DNA from: an uncultured Sphingopyxis sp.
GTDB lineage: Bacteria > Pseudomonadota > Alphaproteobacteria > Sphingomonadales > Sphingomonadaceae
Reading direction: 5' to 3'
Assembly (NCBI GenBank): GCA_937957805.1
Contig: CALFXW010000191.1
Location: forward strand, 1-5,087
Length of the DNA: 5,087 nucleotides
In this document: positions 1 to 5,087 of the stretch, in pieces
How positions within the stretch are numbered: the first letter of the stretch is position 1
Layout of the letters: every line of letters begins with the position of its first letter
Translations under genes and position numbers: made by a program
Notes under the pieces: generated by a model
The model's database searches: none
What the model saw: the letters and a program-made list of their open reading frames with translations, nothing else
Told to the model about the DNA's origin: nothing

Positions 1-5
1 CGTGG

Positions 6-437
6 ATGGCCGCGCACCAAATGGGCGCGGGCAGAAAACCCGCAATTTTCCGCGCGTTGCGCATGGCATTTGGTGTCTGCGCCGTCATATTCGGCCTTAG
101 CCATTTTGCCTTTCCCGAAGTCACCGCCAATTTTGTGCCCAAATATTTCATGGCGCCCTATTTCTGGGCCTATGCGACGGGGCTGGGACATATCGGCGCG
201 GGGGTGGCGCTGATTTCGGGCATATTGGCGCGTCTGGGGACGAGGCTTTGGGCGCTGATGATGGGCGGTTTCGCGCTGTTCGTGCAATTGCCGCCGGTGA
301 TTGCCGATCCGACCAGCCATAGTGGGTGGATGTTGTTTTTGGCGACGACAACGCTGGCTGGCGCGGCATGGCTGGTGCACGGCGTGTTGGGACGCCCGGC
401 GCGCGCCCCTCAATTCACCGGTGCGCGCGACCGATAG
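6..437 (+). CDS. DoxX-like small integral membrane protein, possibly 5'-partial
   Basis: A 143-residue hydrophobic protein with about four membrane segments (roughly residues 19-37, 52-75, 80-100 and 107-127), separated by short loops. An N-terminal segment with FGLSHF, then a P-K-Y/F-W-A-Y stretch and a G-H-I-G-A-G helix, is the layout of DoxX-family proteins common in alphaproteobacteria; their biochemical role is poorly defined, so only a membrane location is claimed. The frame stays open to the left edge (the preceding codon is TGG), so the true start may lie outside the window. ATGs at 6, 21 and 63 are all possible, and the one at 63 would clip the first helix. The TAG stop at 435-437 lies inside the 3' end of the convergent comM gene, so the two genes share 28 bases. 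The call rests on membrane topology and general resemblance, with no diagnostic active site. Confidence 0.72.
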   Translation: MAAHQMGAGRKPAIFRALRMAFGVCAVIFGLSHFAFPEVTANFVPKYFMAPYFWAYATGLGHIGAGVALISGILARLGTRLWALMMGGFALFVQLPPVIADPTSHSGWMLFLATTTLAGAAWLVHGVLGRPARAPQFTGARDR

Positions 438-1918
438 GATAAGGCTTCGGCGATATGGATGCGCCCGACATCCGCCGACCCCGCCAGATCGGCGATGGTG
501 CGCGCCACCCGCAGCACCCGCGTATAGCCGCGTGCAGAGAGGCGTAATGCCCCCATCGCCTGCGCCAGCAGCGCCTGCCCCGCCGCATCGGGGGTTGCCG
601 CATCCTCCAGCCATGCGCCATCCGCCTCTGCATTGGTGCGCGGGCCACCCACGCCATAGCGCGCGCTTTGCGCCTGTCGCGCGGCGGCGACCCGCCCGGC
701 GACCGTCGCGCTATCCTCTGATCGTCCGGGGGTGAGGAGGTCGGCGGCGCTCAGCGCCTCCACCTCGACGCTCAAATCAATCCGGTCGAGCAACGGCCCC
801 GACACCCGCGCCTGATAATCCGCCGCACAGCGCGGCGCGCGCGAACAGGCGCGGCTGGCATCGGCCAGATGGCCGCAGCGGCACGGGTTCATCGCCGCCA
901 CCAATTGCACGCGCGCGGGGTAACGGACATGCGCATTGGCCCGCGCAACGCTGACCACGCCCGCTTCGAGCGGTTGGCGCAGACTGTCGAGCACGGCGCG
1001 CTGAAATTCGGGCAATTCGTCAAGAAACAATACACCCAGATGCGCGAGGCTGACCTCCCCCGGCCGGACGCGCAGCCCCCCGCCGACCAGCGCGGCCATC
1101 GACGCGCTGTGGTGCGGGCTGCGGAACGGGCGCGCGCGCACCAACCGCCCACCGTCGAGCGCGCCTGCCACCGACGCAATCATCGACACTTCGAGCGCCT
1201 CTGCCGGGGTCAATTCGGGCAATATGCCGGGCAAACAGGCAGCGAGCATCGATTTACCCGCCCCCGGCGGCCCGACCATCAACAGATTATGCCCGCCCGC
1301 TGCCGCGATTTCGAGCGCGCGGCGCGCCACCTCCTGCCCCTTGACGTGGCAAAGGTCGTGCCGGTTTTCAGGCGCAGGTGCCGCCGCCGGCACCGGGGCG
1401 GGCAGATGTCCCGAATGATTGACATGGTTGAGCAATGCGGTGAGGTCGGGCGCGGCCACCACCTCCACCTCCCCCGCCCAAGCAGCCTCCCCCCCCTGCA
1501 CGGCGGGGCAGATCAACCCCTTTCCTTCGGCGCTGGCGTGGAGCGCGGCGAGCAGCACGCCGGGCGTCGGGGCCAATCGCCCGTCCAGCCCCAATTCGCC
1601 CACCGCAATATAGGACGCCAGAAACTCGGCATCGACCACCCCCATCGCGCCGAGCAAAGCGAGCGCGATCGGCAGGTCATAATGCGACCCTTCCTTGGGA
1701 ATGTCGGCGGGCGAGAGGTTGACGGTAATCCGCTTTGGCGGCAGCGCGAGGCCGACCGCCTGCATCGCCGCGCGCACCCGTTCGCGGCTTTCGGCCACCG
1801 CCTTGTCCGGCAGGCCGACGATGACAAAGGCGGGGATGCCCGGCGCGATCTGGCACTGCACCTCCACCCCCAGGGCGTCGAGCCCGATGAATGCGGTGGT
1901 GGCGGCGATGGCGGTGAT
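410..1918 (-). CDS. comM: ComM/YifB-family Mg-chelatase-like AAA+ ATPase, apparent ATC start
   Basis: AAA+ ATPase of the ComM/YifB family. ComM is known as a hexameric helicase that drives branch migration during integration of transformed DNA; many non-competent bacteria also carry it. From the ATC start the protein is 502 residues, the usual family length. Order: N-terminal ChlI-like domain (about 1-150, with VGLPDKAVAESRERVR and NLSPADIPKEG), a Pro/Ala linker, the AAA+ core with Walker A GPPGAGKS (about 216-223), Walker B LFLDEL (about 297-302), the NPCRCG motif and SGPLLDRIDL, then the C-terminal Mg-chelatase domain ending RSRAPVN. The first GTG in frame (1865-1867) would delete a strand conserved in the family. 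Reading on upstream restores it (T-A-I-A-A-T-T-A-F-I-G-L-D-A), and an AAAGGA ribosome binding site (1927-1932) sits 8 bases before ATC at 1916-1918. The frame closes at TAA 1931-1933. Identity is very sure; the start is inferred. Confidence 0.95.
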   Translation of the reverse strand: MTAIAATTAFIGLDALGVEVQCQIAPGIPAFVIVGLPDKAVAESRERVRAAMQAVGLALPPKRITVNLSPADIPKEGSHYDLPIALALLGAMGVVDAEFLASYIAVGELGLDGRLAPTPGVLLAALHASAEGKGLICPAVQGGEAAWAGEVEVVAAPDLTALLNHVNHSGHLPAPVPAAAPAPENRHDLCHVKGQEVARRALEIAAAGGHNLLMVGPPGAGKSMLAACLPGILPELTPAEALEVSMIASVAGALDGGRLVRARPFRSPHHSASMAALVGGGLRVRPGEVSLAHLGVLFLDELPEFQRAVLDSLRQPLEAGVVSVARANAHVRYPARVQLVAAMNPCRCGHLADASRACSRAPRCAADYQARVSGPLLDRIDLSVEVEALSAADLLTPGRSEDSATVAGRVAAARQAQSARYGVGGPRTNAEADGAWLEDAATPDAAGQALLAQAMGALRLSARGYTRVLRVARTIADLAGSADVGRIHIAEALSYRSRAPVN

Positions 1919-1926
1919 AGGGGAAA

Positions 1927-1932
1927 TCCTTT
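1927..1932 (-). promoter_or_regulatory. Ribosome binding site that decides the comM start
   Basis: On the minus strand this reads AAAGGA, a good Shine-Dalgarno match, 8 bases upstream of the ATC at 1916-1918. No ATG, GTG or TTG lies in frame between the upstream stop (1931-1933) and the GTG at 1865-1867. The site therefore points to the ATC as the place where initiation was, or is, located. Confidence 0.6.
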
Positions 1933-2114
1933 ATTTCCGCCCCCATGTGCGGGCCGGTTGCCGTAACGTCTGGCATGGGGCTGAAACCCTGTCGAGGGGG
2001 GTAAGGGCGCGCCAAAATCGCACGCCCAATAACCATCCAGAAAATCAAGGTTAATTGGCATTTGACCGCCCCTGTTGGGATGGTCGCAACGACGCGCGCG
2101 GCAATGCGGGCAGC

Positions 2115-2915
2115 ATGATGGCCCGCGAATCACGCCTTTTTTCTGTTCAAACGCTGTTTCTGGCGCTGGCGGCATTGCTGTTTGCCCAGCCGGCCACAGC
2201 ACAGATTCGCGTCGATAGCGGCATTTATGATGATGCCAGCCTGACGATCAGCGAAGAAAGCGACAGCGGCTGGGTAATCGTCGATGATGGCGACAAATCC
2301 CCCGCCACCAAGGGCGATGCCGCACAGCGTTTCGCTGGCGATTGGATCAATGAGGCTGCGGTCGATGACGCCGCCGCCCCGTCGCGCACCCCCATTTATG
2401 CCGCTGGCCCCTTTTTCCTCGTCAGCGCGGACACGGTGGAAATGATCGGCACGGTCGATAGCGACAGCCCCGCCGCCTTTGCCCGCATGCTGGCGCGTTA
2501 CCCCAGCATCCGCCGCCTTGTCATGGTCGATTGCCCCGGATCGGTCGATGAAGACGCCAACCGCCTGCTCGCCCGCGCGGTGCGGCGCGCCGGGCTAATC
2601 ACCATCGTGCCCGCAGGCGGTTCGGTGCGTTCGGGCGCGGTTGACCTGTTCCTCGCCGGGCGCGAACGTATCGCCGCTACCAATGCCGAATTTGGCGTCC
2701 ATGCGTGGCAGGATGCCGATGGCCATGGCCCGGCTGATTTTGCCGCCAATGATCCGGTCAACCAAGGCTATATTGATTATTACCGCGAAATGGGGATGAG
2801 CATCGATGCCGCCAGCCGTTTTTATGCATTGACCAACGCCACCCCCTTTGATTCGGTGCGTTACCTGACTGCAAACGACATGGTGCGGCTGGGTTTGGCG
2901 CAAATCGGCGCGTGA
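2115..2915 (+). CDS. Exported ClpP/crotonase-like fold protein (COG3904-like), function unknown
   Basis: From the ATG at 2115 this is a 266-residue protein with a clear signal peptide: basic MMARESR, a hydrophobic core (about residues 9-25) and an AQPATAQ cleavage region near residue 29, so it is probably periplasmic. A TTG at 2055 would add 20 residues before the signal peptide and is unlikely. ATG 2118 is an equal alternative to 2115. After an acidic, variable stretch (about 31-90) comes a ClpP/crotonase-like fold: VMVDCPGSVDEDAN (about 137-150), SGAVDLFLAG (173-182) and FGVHAW (193-198), then a YYREMGM helix. Ser173 and His196 sit where ClpP-like enzymes carry catalytic residues, so peptidase-like activity is possible but unproven. 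Relatives are often labelled 'alpha/beta hydrolase', which looks wrong for this fold. It is divergent from comM and lies about 110 bases upstream of rpmH. The Shine-Dalgarno sequence is weak. Confidence 0.8.
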   Translation: MMARESRLFSVQTLFLALAALLFAQPATAQIRVDSGIYDDASLTISEESDSGWVIVDDGDKSPATKGDAAQRFAGDWINEAAVDDAAAPSRTPIYAAGPFFLVSADTVEMIGTVDSDSPAAFARMLARYPSIRRLVMVDCPGSVDEDANRLLARAVRRAGLITIVPAGGSVRSGAVDLFLAGRERIAATNAEFGVHAWQDADGHGPADFAANDPVNQGYIDYYREMGMSIDAASRFYALTNATPFDSVRYLTANDMVRLGLAQIGA

Positions 2916-2919
2916 ACGG

Positions 2920-2948
2920 TTGACTTTGACGCGCGAATCCCTTAGCGG
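2920..2948 (+). promoter_or_regulatory. Possible promoter for rpmH
   Basis: TTGACT at 2920-2925, just after the upstream stop codon, is a good -35 match. After 17 bases comes TAGCGG (2943-2948), a poor -10. An overlapping TTGACG lies at 2926-2931. rpmH normally has its own promoter in this kind of gap, which supports the position, but the -10 is too weak for more than a tentative call. Confidence 0.3.
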
Positions 2949-3025
2949 CGCGGCCTGATTTGAACGGCGTGCTCTCATTGGCACCTGCTTCACCCCTGTA
3001 ATTTGAAAGAGACGGATTTTTAGCC

Positions 3026-3051
3026 ATGAAGCGCACCTTCCAGCCCAGCAA
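3026..3051 (+). pseudogene. rpmH: First codons of rpmH (ribosomal protein L34), cut off by a chimeric join
   Basis: The ATG at 3026 opens the sequence MKRTFQPS, the near-invariant N-terminus of bacterial L34, a small basic protein of the large ribosomal subunit. An A/G-rich stretch with ACGGA (about 3012-3016) lies about 9 bases upstream. The expected continuation (N-L-V or similar, then an Arg-rich body of about 44 residues in all) is missing. From 3052 on, the bases instead fit slt on the opposite strand. In the source genome rpmH probably continues towards rnpA, as is usual. The match is short but very characteristic. Confidence 0.75.
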
Positions 3052-3730
3052 ATCGTCGTTCAGGTGGCTGTTGCGCGTCACGTTGGAAAAATAGCCGTGC
3101 GCGCTGCCCGAGAGCTTCTGCGCAGCAGACTTGCCGATGACGCCCCAGGCCCAGTTGCGCTCCTCGGCAGAAAGGTATTCGCTCCACTTGCTGTCGAGCT
3201 GGTGCGCAGCGCTGTCGGGGTCGCCGGAGGCCAGCTTGATCAGCGCGAGCAGCACCAGCTCCTGGCGCACCCTGCTGCCTGCCATGTTGCGCGCCAACAG
3301 GTACTTGCTGGGCGAGTCCAGCACCTCCTTGAGTTGCGTGAGCGCCTCGGGCGCGACGATCTCCACCGCGGCCCGCACCACGCGGGAACGGTTGGCCTCG
3401 GCGCCCAGGCGGGCCTTGCGCCAGATGTCCAGGGCCGAGAGCTTTTTGTAGCTGTACAGCTCTCCCGCAGCGTGCGTGCAGCCGTCGTCTGCATCGCGCA
3501 GCGCATACCAGTTGCTGCGCACATCGTCGGCAGCGCTGGCGGGCGCCGTGCCCTTGATCTGGTCGATCAGCAGGGCATAGCAGCGCACTTCGCGGTCGTC
3601 GGACATGCGGTAGTGGGGGTGCAGATCGGCAAACTGACCCCACTCGCGCCGCTGGCCCAGCAGCAGCAGCCAGTCGTTGCGCAGGCGGTCTTCCTGGTAG
3701 CTGCCGGCATAGCGCTGCATGAAAGTCTCG
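3031..3730 (-). pseudogene. slt: Internal fragment of soluble lytic murein transglycosylase, betaproteobacterial type
   Basis: About 233 codons of the alpha-helical superhelix region of Slt, a periplasmic enzyme that cleaves the MurNAc-GlcNAc bond and leaves 1,6-anhydro ends. Landmarks in order are QRYAGSYQEDRLRNDWLLLL, HYRMSDDREVRCYALL, RDADDGC, DIWRKARLGAE, then WAWGVIGKSAAQK and LLGWKVR near the 3' end. This wording is that of Burkholderiales/Comamonadaceae Slt, not of a sphingomonad (from memory, not searched). The signal peptide and first part are missing, replaced by pdxH sequence. The catalytic C-terminal lysozyme-like domain is also missing, because the frame runs after WKVR into antisense rpmH leader and then the antisense of the upstream gene. 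The fragment cannot encode an active enzyme. Confidence 0.8.
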
Positions 3731-3732
3731 CG

Positions 3733-3843
3733 CGAATCCAGCGGCGCCGACTGGTCCGAAGCTACCGCGCCGACTTGCGATTCCCGCGTGCGCGACGCGA
3801 AATAGGCGTCGGCAGTGGCGGTGTCGACCGGCTCGAGCGGCCC
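3733..3843 (-). pseudogene. pdxH: Internal fragment of pyridoxamine 5'-phosphate oxidase
   Basis: About 37 codons reading DAYFASRTRESQVGAVAS, then DQSAPLDSRE. This matches the conserved PdxH stretch YFxSRPRxSQxGAWxSxQS, part of the FMN enzyme that oxidises pyridoxamine or pyridoxine phosphate to pyridoxal phosphate. Two usual residues differ (Pro to Thr in SRPR, Trp to Val in GAW). Real PdxH continues with more sequence on both sides. Here the left side passes in frame into Slt (about 3717-3740), and the right side ends where a plus-strand kinase begins (about 3822-3843). The source organism is not clear. Confidence 0.62.
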
Positions 3844-3975
3844 CTCGCCCGCGGCGCCTCGGCGGTCGTCTGGGAGGCGACCCACACCATCACCGGCCGT
3901 GTCGTCGCCCTCAAGCTCTGCGACGCCCAGGGCGCCTGGGGGCCCAGGCTGCGCGAGCGCTGGCTGCGCGAGAAC
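3823..3975 (+). pseudogene. N-lobe fragment of a bacterial Ser/Thr protein kinase
   Basis: About 50 plus-strand codons give LERPLARGASAVVWEATH, TGRVVALKLCD and RLRERWLRE. This is the start of a Hanks-type kinase: a glycine-loop variant (ARGASAVVWEA), the beta-3 lysine in VALK (AAG at 3913-3915) that binds ATP phosphates, and the run into helix C. The wording resembles the many kinases of Myxococcota (from memory). No start codon belongs to it, and everything after WLRE (HRD, DFG and the C-lobe) is missing: after about 3975 the plus frame only reads antisense of an AAA ATPase. Confidence 0.72.
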
Positions 3976-4092
3976 ATCCCCGCCAAGGAACGTGCGATCG
4001 ATGTCGGCGTCCCCGCGGGCGAGGAGTTCGTGAACGTAGGCCAACGCGTGCAGGATCGTGCTCTTGCCCGCGCTGTTGGCGCCGAACAGCAC
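3970..4092 (-). pseudogene. Walker A fragment of an AAA ATPase
   Basis: About 41 codons: VLFGANSAGKSTILHAL, then YVHELLARGDADIDRTFLGG. The Walker A loop GANSAGKS (minus strand, 4083 down to 4060) followed by a helix and a D-R-T-x-x-G-G turn is typical of the N-terminus of ABC/SMC-like 'AAA family ATPases' with a G-x-N-S-A-G-K-S loop, often found in defence or accessory loci. No signature motif, Walker B or C-terminal part is present. On the right it is fused in frame to a membrane protein and on the left it ends against an opposite-strand kinase. The subfamily cannot be set from so short a piece. Confidence 0.68.
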
Positions 4093-4557
4093 GACCGCCA
4101 GAGCCTCGGGCGCGAAGATCGACCCGCCGGAGATCCCGGCGAGCAGCGCCCAGGCGATGCAGGCCACCATGGCCACGGACAGCGCGCGGAAGGTCTTGGG
4201 CCGGCTGCCGAAGCCGAATCGCCAGCACAGCGCGGCCGAGGCGCCGAAGAAGGTGAGCGCGCCGGCCAGGTGGTAGGGCCCGGTGGCGCCGCCGGTGGGC
4301 ACGTAGGCCACCACCAGCAGGCCGGCAGCCGCAACCCGGGCGCACCACTTGTCGGACGCGTCGTGCCCACGGTAGGCCGCCAGGCAGCCGGCGATGAGCA
4401 CGAGCCAGCCGACGAAGACATCGCGCGCCGGCGAGTGGTAGTAGGCCGAGACCGACTCGCGCTCGCCAGCGATGATGACGAGCACCGGCGCTAGCAGCAC
4501 GCCCAGCAGGCCGACGACTCGGCGCAGCCAGGGGACTGAGATCAGGGTCGGGGTCAT
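4090..4557 (-). pseudogene. Five-segment membrane protein lacking its C-terminus
   Basis: From the ATG at 4557 about 156 residues are intact. Five hydrophobic segments fall near residues 10-30, 46-62, 73-88, 96-113 and 126-142, with SVSAYYHSPARDVFVG between the first two and YVPTGG after the third. I recall uncharacterised membrane proteins with a similar 'SAYY..RDVFVG' motif but cannot name a family with confidence. The ATG overlaps the TGA of the upstream gene (ATGA, 4557-4554), which implies translational coupling with the lysozyme-like gene; a lysis or envelope role is a guess. At about 4092 the last hydrophobic stretch (SIFAPEALAV) runs straight into an ATPase Walker A, so the natural end is missing. 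Confidence 0.6.
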
Positions 4558-4770
4558 GACAGGGCCTCGCGGCGCAGCGCGTTGAGCCGGTTCAGCCAGC
4601 CCAGCAGGAAGACGCCGAGCTTCGCGTTCACGCGCGCGAGCTCGTGGTAGTACCACTCGCGCCGGTCGCAGAACTTGGCCGCAGCCTCGCGCGGGTCGGC
4701 GGCCAGCACCGCCTCGCGCGTCAGCGGGCCAAACTCGCCGTCGTCGCGCTCGCCGGTCGTGAGATTGACG
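4554..4770 (-). pseudogene. C-terminus of a GH108-like lysozyme / peptidoglycan-binding protein
   Basis: The last 70 or so codons of a protein containing DDGEFGPLTREAVLAAD, FCDRREWYYHEL and FLLGWLNRLNALRREALS. The D-G-x-x-G-P-x-T-x-x-A-V...F-C-D-x-R...Y...GW-x-N-R layout is that of the PG_binding_3 domain that follows the catalytic domain in GH108 lysozymes, which cut peptidoglycan in phage lysis or bacterial secretion. The catalytic N-terminal part (with the E-G-G-Y motif) is absent: at about 4770 the frame passes into a Mg-chelatase-like ATPase. The stop overlaps the start of the next gene by ATGA, so these two fragments really were neighbours. The family call is from motif memory. Confidence 0.5.
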
Positions 4771-4962
4771 CAGAAGATGCCGCGGTTCGTGCGCGGGATG
4801 AGGCCGTAGTGGATGGTCAGCTCGTCGGAGAGGTACTTCCCTTCGGCGACCTTGATCGGGTCCACCTCGCCGATGAGGTCGGCAATCGTGATGTCCGGGG
4901 TGGCGAGCTTCTCGAAGTAGCGTTCGCTGCGGTGTCGCCACTCGACCGGCAGGTCGTCGCCG
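4764..4962 (-). pseudogene. Internal fragment of a Mg-chelatase/MoxR-like AAA+ ATPase
   Basis: About 65 codons with EWRHRSERYFEKLATPDIT, DLIGEVDPIKVAEGKYLSD and HYGLIPRTNRGIF. This is the stretch between Walker A and Walker B in Mg-chelatase subunit I-like ATPases of actinobacteria and other groups, where IPRTNRGIF is normally followed by the NELPDL Walker B. Here Asn is followed by L-T-T-G-E-R instead, so the Walker B and everything after are lost; the Walker A region before GDDLP is also missing. It is unrelated to the sphingomonad comM except at superfamily level. Confidence 0.72.
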
Positions 4963-5087
4963 GCGTCGAGCATCGCCAGTCGTTCGTCGACGAGGCCGTC
5001 GATGTATGCCCACACCTCGGCCGTGGCCCGCTCGTACGCGCCGAGGTCGCCGCCACCCAGTGCGGCCACGATGGCCTCGGCCCAGTC
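4947..5087 (-). pseudogene. Possible cytochrome P450 fragment at the right edge
   Basis: The minus frame is open to the window edge and reads D-W-A-E-A-I-V-A-A-L, then YERATAEVWAYIDGLVDERL and GDDL. An acidic, Ala-rich helix followed by a Y-x-x-x-L-V-x-E-R stretch and G-D-D-L is the pattern around the D-E helices of bacterial cytochrome P450s (as in 'AERR..PGDDLLS'). No cysteine-ligand loop or I-helix is in view. GDDLP also suits the Mg-chelatase fragment, which would explain a join here. The assignment is tentative; it could simply be the unrecognised upstream part of the ATPase. Confidence 0.35.

Larger units (their letters stand above)
3031..5087. other. Mosaic of unrelated gene fragments, probable chimeric contig
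   Basis: Seven joins in about 2 kb separate eight segments (rpmH leader, slt, pdxH, kinase, ATPase, lysozyme plus membrane pair, Mg-chelatase-like, P450-like), each cut mid-domain. Several segments are only 110-200 bases long, about the size of a short sequencing read. The best-resolved joins lie in roughly 20-base stretches that satisfy both partners. No transposase, integrase, att site or repeat marks the joins. Assembly or amplification chimerism explains this better than real gene shuffling. Confidence 0.8.

Noticed and set aside
869..1966. Plus-strand open frame of 365 codons opposite comM
   Set aside because: It is the antisense of a clear, full-length comM, with Arg/His/Gln-rich composition and no recognisable motif.
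2062..2090. TTGACC (2062-2067) as a -35 for the exported ClpP-like protein
   Set aside because: No acceptable -10 lies at 16-18 bases' spacing; the hexamer there is about TCGCAA.
2055..2114. TTG start at 2055 for the exported ClpP-like protein
   Set aside because: It would place 20 polar residues ahead of a textbook signal peptide. The ATG pair at 2115/2118 starts directly before the basic n-region.
1513..2202. Minus-strand frame of 229 codons and the nested 123-codon frame (1677-2048)
   Set aside because: Their 3' portions are out-of-frame comM and their 5' portions cover the divergent intergenic region and the antisense of the next gene's start. No domain is visible.
3823..3837. Adjacent GTCGAC (SalI) and CTCGAG (XhoI) sites, as in a cloning linker
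   Set aside because: Both fall within codons that read sensibly as kinase and as PdxH, and such GC-rich hexamers are common here. There is no other vector sequence around them.
3064..4494. Long plus-strand open frame of 476 codons
   Set aside because: Only about 3823-3975 (kinase fragment) has protein character. The rest is antisense of slt, pdxH, the ATPase and the membrane protein, rich in His/Arg/Gly as expected for a high-GC shadow.
3031..5087. Integron cassette array or defence island of small genes
   Set aside because: There are no attC-like repeats, no integrase, and the pieces are internal slices of housekeeping genes (slt, pdxH) and not complete small genes.

Overview
The window falls into two unlike parts. 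Bases 1 to about 3050 are an ordinary, coherent piece of a high-GC alphaproteobacterial chromosome, most likely a sphingomonad. The organism call is inferred from the protein flavour and the gene neighbourhood and was not tested by search. In order it holds a DoxX-like small membrane protein (+, probably open at its 5' end), a ComM/YifB-type AAA+ ATPase (-, tail to tail with the first gene and overlapping it by 28 bases), a divergent intergenic stretch of about 200 bases, an exported ClpP/crotonase-like fold protein (+), and the first codons of rpmH (ribosomal protein L34, +).

Inside the rpmH start the sequence changes abruptly. From about 3031 to 5087 it reads as a chain of gene fragments that do not belong together. 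Left to right these are: the middle of a soluble lytic murein transglycosylase (slt, -); about 110 bases of pyridoxamine 5'-phosphate oxidase (pdxH, -); about 150 bases of the N-lobe of a bacterial Ser/Thr kinase (+); about 130 bases of an AAA ATPase with its Walker A loop (-); a five-segment membrane protein lacking its C-terminus (-), preceded in a natural ATGA overlap by the C-terminus of a GH108-like lysozyme/peptidoglycan-binding protein (-); about 200 bases of a Mg-chelatase/MoxR-like ATPase (-); and, at the right edge, a piece that looks like a cytochrome P450 (-). Every fragment stops mid-domain and the next starts mid-domain. Where I can judge it, the joins lie in short stretches that suit both partners; the clearest is about 21 bases at 3031-3051.

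The simplest explanation is a chimeric contig, in which reads from several high-GC genomes were chained through short shared words, or a template-switching artefact of amplification. The long minus-strand open frame over 2758-5013 and the 171-codon minus frame over 4554-5069 are products of this chaining and should not be annotated as novel fusion proteins. The only real biological oddity I find is in the intact part: comM appears to have no ATG, GTG or TTG at its conserved N-terminus, and its best-supported start is an ATC codon. I see no RNA genes, CRISPR array, insertion sequence or prophage, and no credible undescribed system.
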